Origin: Haemaphysalis longicornis
Lineage: Eukaryota > Arthropoda > Arachnida > Ixodida > Ixodidae
NCBI GenBank assembly: GCA_013339765.2
Contig: CM023456.1
Coordinates: forward strand, 89,168,797 to 89,232,796
Reading direction: 5' to 3'
DNA length: 64,000 nt
Positions 10,930-20,885 of the stretch are shown here, in pieces; the first letter of the stretch is position 1, and each line of letters begins with the position of its first letter. The notes under the pieces are model-generated. The model saw nothing but the letters and a program-made list of their open reading frames with translations. It had not been told where the DNA came from and made no database searches. The position numbers and the translations under genes are program-made.

Positions 10930-13900
10930 GACAGAATAAAATGCTACGAACGCGCCTTATATCCATGACTCATTCAAAATACGTCAAGATGGTACTGATA
11001 CAACGCAATGATTAACACTTGCAATAAAAGAAAAGAAGCTCCCACTTACAGCAACAATGATGGAGTAAAAGTAAAACATAATAATAATCATAAAACATAA
11101 TAATCATACGCGTTCCCGACACGTTTCACGGGATTTCGGAAAATATCCCACGGAAACACCAAGTGAACCCCACGATGCGTCGCATCTACACAGGGTTCCC
11201 CTCGCGGGGAGTTGGGCGCAATTTTTTTGGTCGGTTTTCTTTTCGCAAATACTTCCCCTACAATGCCAAGATCAAACGCTGATCGCTTCTGAAGGCACCA
11301 CTCTATGCACGAAAAGCTGCCGTCAAGCAGTCAAGGAGGCCCAATTTTATATGCAGGTTGCTTTATAACAGTTATTTCAAAGACAGGAATACATTGGGGG
11401 TGTTTGAGGGATATTAGGAAAACTTCTTTTATATAAGACAGAATTACTTTGGATAAGGTAGATGCACCAGTCCGGTGCCACCGTTTGAAACATACTTGTA
11501 ATTGTGCTACGGAACGCTGTGTTGAGAAAGAAAAACCTCAGCGACTACTGCCGCATGGTCTGGCGGTTTTGGCGCGTTGCTTTAAGTGCAGTGTGTGCCA
11601 CTTTGCAGCACCTCATTGTGACGTTATTCTGAATGTTACAACGGCAATGATGTAACACATTTCTTATACGGAGACATTGACCAACCAAAACATGCATTTC
11701 TTTTGCGCAATGAGGGAAGTAAAAAGTTTTGCAATATCAAGCCTCAAACTCTACTGACTAAGTTTAACCTGCTACGCCTTTGTATGCATCTTTCTCCGCA
11801 GCTTTTTCTGCAGCTATTACCGCACGACGCACTGTAAGTACGGCTCCAATTACGCTTCGGTGCTGTCAGTTTCGGTATGTATATTACCACAAAACTTATA
11901 AATAAGCGAAAGAGCATTAGTATCTCCCGCAACCTGAGAGAATGCAATAGCGACACCGAGGACTCATTACAGCGAAAGACTTGAGAAAAGCCGACGCTCT
12001 CGCGCTGCGAAGCACTGCTTGAGTTACATTGGGAAATGGTAGCACAGAAAAATGCTTGGTGATTACATGAGCACATAAAATTAAGCTAGCGCTAGAATGA
12101 TAAAAACGAGCAAGATAAAGATCATGCTTGCTTTTATTTTTTTGTGAGCCAAAATAGTCATAACAGAAAGCTGTTATCCTGCAGTACAATATGTGGTTAC
12201 GCAAATCACTGAAATGTTTTTTGTTGTTACTGAAGCTGGGAGCTGTGTTTTAAAATTTGCATAAACAAACCAATCCGGGGCTTCCGATGTGGCAAAATTG
12301 TCTTGTTTAAAGCTTTAGCCTGGACAGGTGGATTATACGGACGACGCGAGCATGTCGAGATTTTCACTGCGCGGTGCACGCAAAGCGGTTGCAGGCCCAC
12401 CTAAAAGGAGGCCACCTCGCAAAAGTACTCATATAATAGAAAGTTGACATCAGCCTCTCGATAAAATTTCCAAAATAACATTTATAGGCGTTGCAGGTAC
12501 AGCGTAGTACCACATTCTCCGGGACTGACCTTTCGGTATGGTTGGGATTTGCCACATGCCATGATTGATCATGTTAGCACTTCAGTTCAAGATCGGTACT
12601 CGGCTGGCACAATTGTATTTCTGCAGTCCCATGAATCTTCACTTTATATTTTCGTCGATGAGAGTCTCCGGCTGCATCTAGACAGATGTAAATGTTTTAT
12701 TAAATTTGGCAGCCTGGCATCGAAAGTGAAGAGATGGTATGAGAGAGGAGTTTTTTTTTCTGTTGTGGTGCTTGCCCCATGGGTTGTTTCTTAGTGTGTG
12801 CTTCCTGCGAAGCTATGCTTTTTATCTTTTGGCATTTATGAGCGGACGACTGTAGTTTACGACCTCGTCCGGATGGGTCTTGTTATACGCTTTCGGTACG
12901 GCGGAGCGGTGGATTGCGCCACCGTTCAGGGAAGTGTTTGCGTTTGGCGTTTCCCTCGTCCTATGGAGGTTGTTTGGAGCCAGCACGCATAAAAGGCAGG
13001 TAGGGCGAAGGGAAGGAAGATCACCGGAAGGAACCTACTCGAAAAACAAAAAACAAAGCCAACGTACAACAGGTGCGTGATGCCGCGGAACCTTCCCGCC
13101 TCGAACTGGCACGTCGTCGGGTGCCCGTGTTTGGTATAATGTTCTGATTTGAATATATGCTCGGTGTTCCTCCTTGGCGAAATATTTAGCAGTTTGTGTT
13201 GCCTATAATAAATCCTTACATCCGTTGAAGCTCTCACTTCAGTAGGCTTGGGTTTTCCTAAGAGACCATCAGGAGACATTCTTTATGAGGGAGGGAAGCA
13301 GGCAAGAATATTGATGATATTTGTCATCAAGAATGATGTTGAAAGGCTGGACTTGCCGCCACAACGACCTCTGCAAACTGTCCCAAAAAGCGCCAAATCA
13401 TGTCATGCATTGCGTGAACGCCGGATGTTGTAGCTTCAACCGGTGTGCTTGAAAGGGTGTCCGTGAAAACCAAAAGTTTTGTAAGAGATAAGATGTCGCC
13501 TGATATGAATAGTCAAAAAGTAAATTAAGTAGTGCGGCTTTTAGACGTAATCAGAGAAACAAGAAAACTCAGGCGATGTGGTAAGAAAGGGAATAGAGCT
13601 TAGTTGTCCAACTTTGCAAAACTATACTATTCGCATTGCGAGTTCCTCAAACTTCTGCTGAATCTCCCAGGATGCCATCCATGCAGTGGCCATCACTTAA
13701 ACTATTATTCGGTGGCATCAGTTGAAAATTTTGTACAAACGTCGGGGTCCATAACTTTTTTACGAAAATGGACTTTTCAGCCCTTCATCTTCTGGCACGA
13801 GTGATGGTGTCCAGGCCGCTTTCAATTATGAGGAAGTCATTGTTCCAAGTTTCAATCGATGGTCGTATATGTGCTGCAATTAGATTCGCCTATTCCCTCT

Positions 13901-14385
13901 TGCTTTGCTTTGTGTCCACAATAAATATCTCCACGTGACTAGACGGTAACAATTAGTGGGTGTCAGATTTGTGGGCCGTTCTTTCCTATAATTTCAATTG
14001 TTTTTAGTCATTCGACTAATTTTGTTTTGCTTGTGGGCGGGATTTATAATTCAAACGGCCATGTTTTTGTTTGCACCTGAGTCAAGGCACCATAAATTCT
14101 ACGACTCTCTTTGAGTGTTTTGTTTCTGTCTAAAGTGGTATGTGTTCTGCTCCATTTTACCAAACAAACTCTTAGCTGTATTTTATTTTTGCGCTTGAAA
14201 ATTAAATATCCAGATGAGTTCTAGAGGTCGTGGGATCTAGCTTCAGCCGAACAAGTCCAACCTCAGTTGTGATATTTTTGTTATTTTGTTGGTGTTTTCC
14301 TCAGTTGATATACGCGCCCATTTTTCTTGAGTGGGAATGTTTCGTTTTTACAGAATAAGGCGAGTCATGTGGGTGATAAAAAACA
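10930..14385. other. Intergenic DNA, nothing recognised
   Basis: There is a small direct duplication of AAAACATAATAATCAT at about 11075-11108. Open frames stay at or below about 117 codons with no motifs. Confidence 0.5.
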
Positions 14386-14387
14386 AT

Positions 14388-14404
14388 CACGTGCTATATA
14401 AATA
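14388..14404 (+). promoter_or_regulatory. Candidate core promoter: E-box plus TATA box
   Basis: CACGTG (14388-14393) is followed at once by TATATAAATA, with the TATA box TATAAATA at 14397-14404. A start site some 30 bp downstream would give a leader of about 60 nt before the ATG at 14493. AT-rich DNA can produce this by chance; the spacing to the ORF and the poly(A) signal raise its value. Confidence 0.4.
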
Positions 14405-14492
14405 TGCCTCCAAGCAGTATACTGCCTCACCCTTGCGCTTAGAGTGCTGGAGAATTTTTTCTCGTCAAAAACATTAATACACCGTTTTAACG

Positions 14493-14816
14493 ATGGCAGG
14501 GGTGATCGCGGACTTTGCTTCTGGCTATGTGGTTTATGATGATTTGAAAACTGCAGTTACCGTGCTACTAAAAGAAAACAGACTGTTTGTGAGCCATTCA
14601 GTATTGAAACAATTTGAAATTGTTTTTCACGACGAGAATGAAGGCAGCGAGTTAGGAACAGCCGGTAAACTTGGTACCAAAATTGCTGCGATGGGCACTA
14701 TCGACACAGAGCTCTGGGGAGTCCTGATAATAATTCCGCGGAAAACAAAGAACGTTTTGCAGAGCCAGCCACCCCTTCCTCTGTTTTATTATAGCAACCT
14801 TTTTAAACGTGAATAA
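14493..14816 (+). CDS. Hypothetical 107-aa protein in a compact gene-like unit
   Basis: A 107-codon intronless frame opens with ATG in a strong context (A at -3, G at +4) and ends at TAA 14814-14816. About 90 bp upstream is an E-box/TATA pair, and AATAAA begins 7 bp after the stop. The protein is not recognised. It is mixed in character: an aliphatic N-terminal half with FASGYVVYDDL near residues 8-18, an acidic stretch HDENEGSEL around residue 46, and a hydrophobic VLIII near residues 75-80. No signal peptide, zinc motif or transposon domain is visible. Neighbours are non-coding, so context gives no role. It could be a small gene, a retrocopy, the last exon of a longer gene, or chance. Transcript data would settle it. 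Confidence 0.35.
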   Translation: MAGVIADFASGYVVYDDLKTAVTVLLKENRLFVSHSVLKQFEIVFHDENEGSELGTAGKLGTKIAAMGTIDTELWGVLIIIPRKTKNVLQSQPPLPLFYYSNLFKRE

Positions 14817-14822
14817 TTCGAA

Positions 14823-14828
14823 AATAAA
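14823..14828 (+). terminator. Candidate polyadenylation signal AATAAA
   Basis: A canonical AATAAA begins seven bases after the stop of the 107-codon frame, followed by a T/G-containing stretch. This placement suits a very short 3' UTR. Confidence 0.4.
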
Positions 14829-14829
14829 A

Positions 14830-15190
14830 AATACTGCGCTTCAGCTGTAAAATGTGCTCGTTCATTGCTGCACCTTTTAAAATTGCTTATTTTAAGACTG
14901 GAGTAACTGGATAAGTTATCACTGCCACTGAGGCATGCAAGGCAGCAATGCTAGCCATTTTGGTGTTTATCGGTGGTGCTAGACTACTGCTTCTACGCCC
15001 TCGCTTCTAACTTATATCCGGTCATATGTTAACGAAAATGCCGAAGATGTAGCAAGAAAGCATCTTCGGACACACTTCTGCTGCTTAAATGCTGCTACAC
15101 GCGTTATCTATGGTTCACATTCGGAAGGGGGTCAGTCGAGTGCAGCCGCAGAGCAGAGAGGACAAGCTAAGGCTATCAGAGTTGACCGAC
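14830..15190. other. Intergenic DNA, nothing recognised
   Basis: No open frame, repeat or RNA signature was seen. Confidence 0.5.
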
Positions 15191-15192
15191 TA

Positions 15193-15334
15193 AAGCCTGT
15201 GCTACACGGCAAGTTTCAATTGACAGTTGGACTGTCCACCACAACTGCTCCCTAGTATTGACACTGGGCACTCGATAGACAATAGGTTCAAAACCCTTTC
15301 GAAGGCCTTCGAAACTTCCGTGTAGCACAGGTGT
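15193..15334. mobile_element. 142-bp MITE with terminal inverted repeats and TA duplication
   Basis: CCTGTGCTACACGG with a following AAGTTTC (15197-15217) is mirrored by its reverse complement at 15311-15331, differing by one inserted C. Outside each arm are three bases and then TA (15191-15192 and 15335-15336), so the ends are symmetric and fit a TA target duplication as made by Tc1/mariner-type transposases. There is no coding capacity, so this is a non-autonomous element. Confidence 0.7.
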
Positions 15335-15735
15335 TAAACGCATAAACAGCAAAATGGCGTTTCATGATCCGCCGCAGTGTAAACAAATGTCACGTGATGC
15401 GAACAGACCAATGATCATGGCGGTGGTGTGGTACAATATTCGAAAAGAGTACATACACTCTGTAGCCTCATCTAGCGACAGTATTTAGGAGAAGCTCCAC
15501 CGGGAGCCAGTCTTGGGGTTCTAGTAACCCGCAAGCAACACGCTGAAGCTTTATTGGGGACTTGGTTGTGAGACACAATTATGGAATGTGTCTATATTTG
15601 CCAAACGTAGAAAGGACTTTGTGCCTCCTATCAAATGGTCCTCTGCGCTTTTTTTGGGAAGCAATATCTTCATTTATGGGTGTACAGGGAAGGTGAGATT
15701 GAAAAGTGTTATTCGCCTCTGTCTCCCGTATGACC
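15335..15735. other. Intergenic DNA, nothing recognised
   Basis: No coding or repeat structure was recognised before the T-rich start of the neighbouring LINE remnant. Confidence 0.45.
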
Positions 15736-15737
15736 AA

Positions 15738-16410
15738 AAGTTCTTGTTTATTTATGTATTTATTTATTTCTAATTTATTTCTAATATACTGCCAGCCACC
15801 TGTTAGCAGAAAAGGCTGGAGTGGTTGCATATTCATGCATTGAGCACTGTGTTGCAGCGGAAAACCCGCGTCGTACAGCGAAACACGTAACCAACCAAGG
15901 CAGCACAAACTTCCCTCAGTAGAAAACAACAAGCATAAAAAATAGCGCGTAACCCACCTGGCAGCAAGCACTCTTGGTTAAGTACATCCAACACAAGGTT
16001 TCCGGAGTAGAAGCAGACAAGGGGAAAAAGAGCGTTTAAGACACCCGACAACAAATATTCTTGGGTAGGTACATCCAGGTTACCAGGAAAATAAGCACAA
16101 GTTGAATTGCAGACATGTTTACCGAGAGGGACGCGATAGCACTGGTTAGCTTCTTGCGGGCCCTGTTTGTTAAACGTATAAGTTTATACCCGACAGAAAT
16201 GATTTCCGGGCGACACTTTCTGCGATAGTTTGCGGCAAGGCATTCCAATTCGACATTGTTCATGAAAAAAAAACTCTGAGCGTTAGGTATGGTACGGGGC
16301 ATTTCAAATGTTTCAGCAGGCTCATTGCGTGTTTTACGCCATGCATTAAACTTCATGTAGGTATGAAAAGTTGTTAGTGAGTTATTGTTAACGCATTTGG
16401 AAGCCATCCC
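15738..16410 (-). mobile_element. Probable LINE 3'-end remnant (minus strand)
   Basis: On the minus strand this stretch ends in an (AAAT)n-rich tail (the plus strand shows TTTATTTATGTATTTATTT at about 15748-15767), preceded by sequence that looks like a LINE 3' UTR. Upstream on that strand are frames of about 120-130 codons (15579-15971 and 16036-16407) without a clear reverse-transcriptase motif. A loosely repeated TTGG.TA.GTACATCCA word occurs at 15974 and 16055. The call rests mostly on the tail and general layout, so it is tentative. Confidence 0.4.
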
Positions 16411-16414
16411 TTAA

Positions 16415-18250
16415 TTCTACTGGTGCTTCTGGAGGGCGCTGGAGGTTCATCTTATCTTCGTTTCCGCCAGTGTTCCCTCTTCCCTTCATTACCTACATAT
16501 AAACAGAAGGTGGGAACACACAAAAAAAAAACAGCGTCGATCGGAGATCATTAGCAGCCGACGATAGAGCAAAACAGCCGCTATAGGTAAAAATGAACAA
16601 ACGGCCAAATCTGAAGCTCTACCAACGTGGACTGGCACCCAGAGTTGGTGCTAACGGAATAAAGAGAATCCCTGGTATCTGTGATAGGAGTGGGGTTCCT
16701 AGGCCTCCGGGGATTGGGCTCACTCTCTCGAAAGATTGCTGAAAGATCAGGACTCCGAACACGGTGGGCTCAGGAAATCTGGAGCCAGGGCTTCATTTGT
16801 GGCTTTGTTTGTCACTTCGATCTTTTTTGGTGGGTCTCTGAGGCACACACTTAGACTTCATGTTGCCTGAAGCGCCATGTCTGCTTTCATATTCTTTGTC
16901 ACTTAATTCTTGTTTGTTTTGTCGTGAGATCTAATTAATCCCGCTGCCAACAAAACGAAAACCAGTCCTAAAAATGTCTTGCCAAAATCGTGGGCACAAA
17001 TACCCAGCAAATTAAAGTTCCCCAAGTCGAGGGCAAATGCCCTTTTGACTCTCATTACCCAGTGAAAAGGAATGCCAAATAAATTATCTACTTTTCGCTG
17101 CAGTATTAAGAGGGTCTTATTTTAAACTGAAATTTCCATGGTCTCCTGAATAACGCGATTGTTTCTGACCAAAGATTCCATAAAAACATAGCTTAATGCG
17201 AGTGCTTTTTTTAAATACTAAGGTAAGCGCTGTTTTGTGTGCCCAGTCGCAGACTATGGGTGGTGAATTTTTTTTATGTAGACCAAAAAAAGATCTATCT
17301 CCTTGACGCCGCACAATGGAACAAATGGTTGCAGGATAACCTGTACCTTTTCATTACAAAAACCCAAAACATATTTTGTTGACTCCATGAAGGTATTACT
17401 GGTTCAAGCATGCCTCTAAGTACGATGTCGGTACAGCCTGGTCGTGTAGCAGAGGAACAACTAGTGAAGCTTCCCTGCACTGGGTTGCCGTCAGGTCTTT
17501 CATTGGAAGAGATGGGCTGTGTATGCAAAACACGGCGAGCTTACCATCCTTAAAGTGAAACAATTGGCCGGCACTGAGTTGAATTCGATGACATCATACG
17601 CAAGAACGGCTGCGGTGAAGGCATTCCCGGCGTGCCACATCTGGGAACATTGAATGGAGCCGGGCACCAAAAAACTTTCGAGACATGTTCGTTACATTTT
17701 CAACCATCGAATGTGTTCGGATGCCATTGCTACTTGCGTTTCTACTGCATTTATAATCGTGAACACCGTGTTCACAAGAAGGGCGGAGAACCCTGAAATA
17801 TATTTTTTCTCCCCAATTCCCTTTATCTCCAACATCTATGGCACGAAAATTCTGGTAAAAACCAGCGGAGCACTGTCGTAACTTCGGTCTTCGGCGAGCC
17901 GAGTTTCTCGCGCACATGCACGCGGCATTAAACACACAGCGTATATAGGAAACTGGCGATTTGTCCTCCCTGGCCCGCGGCAACTTCAACCACCAGAACG
18001 CCGTAACCTACTGCCTGCCAACGGCATCAACATTTGGAAAAGGTATAGGATTTTGTGTTTCGATTTCCATGCGCCACTTTAAGCCAAGGCCCAATAAAAC
18101 TGGTTTTTGTGCCGTAGTCTTCTAGAGGCTTTATTTTTTTCCTTTTCTTATGTTGGGACCCCTTTTAGAAGCTTTTTATTTGTTGCCAGCAAAGCTCCCG
18201 AAAAACGCTTGCCCAATTCTTATTCACTTTTACCTTTCCCTTCTCTTTTG
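16415..18250. other. Intergenic DNA, nothing recognised
   Basis: Minus-strand frames of 65-131 codons between 17117 and 17989 are uninterrupted but show no family motif. One could be an exon, but no splice or domain evidence supports a call. Confidence 0.45.
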
Positions 18251-18254
18251 GGCA

Positions 18255-19078
18255 ACGGCGAATCACGCCAGCGAGGTGGTAACCCGTTGGGTGCTTTTGC
18301 AATGTCGCCATCCCAGCCGGCCATGACGTAATATTCCAGTGGCTTCCAGGTCACTGCGGAGTGATCGGTAACGGGTTGGTGGATTAAACTGCCCGTACAG
18401 GCCATGAGAGCGACCGCACCATTCTGCTTCCGCTTTCAAGGACCGATGCCGCCAGGACACTTCGCTCCTTTGCATGCAGGATTAGCATGCAGCAATGGAA
18501 CACACCGGACGTCTCGAATCCCCGTCTGTATATTCAGGATCCCTCTTCTTCAGCGCCGTATTCCCTATGGGCTGTCTCTACCCCAGTCAACTTTACTTTG
18601 GAGACTGTGGTTGGGAGTGGCCTTCACGAAAGCCTACTCCTCCCTCATCGTGATGGCCAGCAGCGCCCGCTGTGACGCCTGTGGGGCGGAAGAGACTATA
18701 GAACATGTGCTGTGTCGCGGCCCCGAATACTCGTCGGAGAGGAGCGTTCTTGCAACCACGCTCAGCCGATTGGACAATCGGCCATTTACAGTGCAAAACT
18801 ATTCTAAGTCATCGGTCTTTACTATCGACCTCGCAGAAGGCGACGAAAGCTCTTTTACGTTTCCTGGGTGAAACGAACTTGCGTGAATAATTATAGTGCC
18901 CGAAACGGGACTAGAGTGCGCGCTTTCCCACTCCTATCTCTTCCTCTTCTCCCGCCCTTTTATTACCTGAGCCCCATTCCCCAAGTGCCGGGTAGCAAAC
19001 CGGGCTCTACACGTGGTTAACCTCCCAGCCTTTCCTTTCTTTCTTTCTTCTTCTTCTTCTTCTTCTTCTTCTTCTTCG
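18255..19078 (+). mobile_element. 5'-truncated LINE 3' end: RNase H C-terminus, CCHC and CTT tail
   Basis: The segment begins inside an RNase H domain: codons from about 18319 read AGHDVIFQWLPGHCG, the C-terminal RNase H motif, with a stop replacing the usual acidic ADE-type position nearby. After a frameshift near 18590 it continues with a LLWRLWLGVAFTKAY stretch and the zinc motif CDACGAEETIEHVLC (Cys-x2-Cys-x8-His-x3-Cys), then RLDNRPFT. A second frameshift puts the terminal ALLRFLGETNLRE in another frame (to 18890). A 3' UTR of about 150 bp follows, with a GGTAGCAAACCGGGC box, a CCTCCCAGCCTTTCC stretch and a (CTT)n tail. It is a dead copy of an I-type LINE, a different subfamily from the neighbour at 19275, and lies about 200 bp upstream of it in the same orientation. 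Confidence 0.85.
19031..19078 (+). repeat. (CTT)n microsatellite, LINE tail
   Basis: A run of TTTCTTTC then CTT triplets, interrupted only at the ends. It sits at the 3' end of the truncated LINE and most likely began as its tail. Confidence 0.9.
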
Positions 19079-19264
19079 TTGTTTCTACAGTGGTTGGGGC
19101 CAGCCCAGATGATACTGCAAATAGAAAGGAACAATACCAGACGAACAATAATGTTAACCAGAAAACTATCCGTTGGCGACCCTTCACACGGGGGGGAGGG
19201 GTAAAGGGGATGCAAAGGGAAAGATACGGTATATATAGAAAGAGTGGAAATTGAGAAGCAAGTA

Positions 19265-19274
19265 TAACTACAGG
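19265..19274 (+). repeat. Target-site duplication, left copy
   Basis: TAACTACAGG here is repeated exactly at 24591-24600, directly after the A-rich tail of the LINE. A length of 10-11 bp is normal for target-primed reverse transcription. Confidence 0.75.
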
Positions 19275-19590
19275 TATAACAAGTATAACTGTGTGTTTAC
19301 CGCAGGCACCCTGCCTGTTATGAACTGTTGTAATTGGTGACCAACCACCCCTGGCGCCGACTCATAAGGTTCGTCGTCCCCTGCATCCTCCTGCCGCTTC
19401 TCGCGGCCGCTCGCCTTCTTCGGTCCAGCATGTAGGCCTAGCACGCCGGCAAGAACGGCGGCGGCAGCGCGCTGCCGCTGAGCTGCTGCCCCGCACGTGG
19501 ACCCAGCGGAGCAGTCAAGGCAGCTCCATCGTAGCGTCGAGCGCCCCTCTGCCGCCGCGTAGCCAGCCCTGCCATGGCAACGATGTGAAA

Positions 19591-20885
19591 ATGGACACAT
19601 CAGAACCGCAAGTAAGTTCAGCTCCGGTCCCGCCATCCAACGCTGTTAAAAGGCCGCCCGCGTCTACAAGCACAGCGGAAAATTCAAAGCAGGACCAGAC
19701 AAAACGATCCCGCCCGTCGCCTTTATCAACAACAGCTGCAATGCCACCTGAGGCATCATCGTATAAGGTGGTCATCAAGTCCCGCGCTAACTTGGACATG
19801 TCTACAGTGCCCAGTCGGTTTATTCAAGCTGCAGTGGCCACATGCCTGAACGTCCCAGGTTTCCGTGAGTTTGCCGTGCACAAGCCCACTAATACGATTT
19901 CAGTGTGGGTTCTCTCCTTGGATTTGGCCACCAAGCTCCAGACCATGAACAACATACAGGTCTCGCAGACAGACAGTGTACAGGTCCAGGCATACTTGGC
20001 CGCTGGAACTGACTTGAAGCGTTACGTGATATCAGGCGTAGACTATGGTGAGACACCTGAACAGCTTCGTCAGGAGCTCTCCTGCTCTACTCACGAAGTT
20101 TTTGCTGTCCGGTATATGGGGACAAGTCACACCTGTCTCGTCACCCTGCGAGGTCCTCCTTCTTCTCCAGACCGTATAGTGTACTATAGATGCATATTGC
20201 GCCCTCGGCCATTCAAGCCATCTGTTGTATACTGCTACTCGTGCTACAGGCAGGGGCACATGAAATCCTCCTCCCTTATCCACCAAAAAAAACCCCTGAG
20301 GAGGCCACAACGTCGCAGACTTTTCGATGCGGCCTCTGCAAATCGAACGACCACGACATCACTTCCCGGAAGTGCCCTACTAAGCTGGAGGCCAAAAAGA
20401 AAGTCCGCGAGCGCCGCTTGAAACGAAGTGAAAGGCATGCCGAAGCCCCAGTGCTCGAAAAGGGGCCGATTTACAACCGATACGCTGCTTCGACACCTTT
20501 AGAGGAGGACGTCCCCGCAGCAGAACCTGAACCGTCAACAATGATGACGCACAGTTCGGCAGTCAAGATGTCACGTGCCAGACGTCTACGTTCAACACCT
20601 GTGCAAGAGCAGCTACCACTTCGTGATTTAGATGAAGGCTCCGAAATTGAAAGCAGGTTGGATAGACTGGAAAAAGAAATTCAGTGACTAAAACAACGTC
20701 GTGCAATACTTCAGCGCCGGCGTGCGAGTGCCCGCGTTACGGACACCCAAACCACGAACGTCTCTGTTCCCCCAGGTAATAAAGGGTGTGCATCGAACAC
20801 CATGTCTCCACGTGAATTGTTGTGTTTTGTCGTGCAACAACTCCAGACTCTCACCTCGGTTTTAATGGCTAACCTCCGCCAATGA
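19591..20885 (+). pseudogene. LINE ORF1, gag-like RNA-binding protein (frameshifted)
   Basis: The frame starts at ATG 19591 with a Ser/Pro/Thr- and Lys/Arg-rich N-terminal region of about 50 residues, then a globular part, and near 20231 a zinc knuckle beginning CYSCYRQGH. A frameshift between about 20260 and 20310 moves the rest to another frame, where a second knuckle reads CGLCKSNDHD...KC (Cys-x2-Cys-x4-His-x6-Cys). A Lys/Arg-rich and then acidic tail follows. An in-frame TGA at 20685-20687 interrupts the C-terminal part, which continues to TGA 20883-20885 and ends in a Leu-rich stretch. In this family ORF1 packages the element RNA and acts as a nucleic-acid chaperone. The overlap with ORF2 (ATGA) suggests termination-reinitiation for the second frame. 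As it stands it cannot make a full protein. Confidence 0.82.

Noticed and set aside
17117..17989. Series of minus-strand frames as a possible multi-exon gene
   Set aside because: No family motif, and the frames shift without convincing splice sites.
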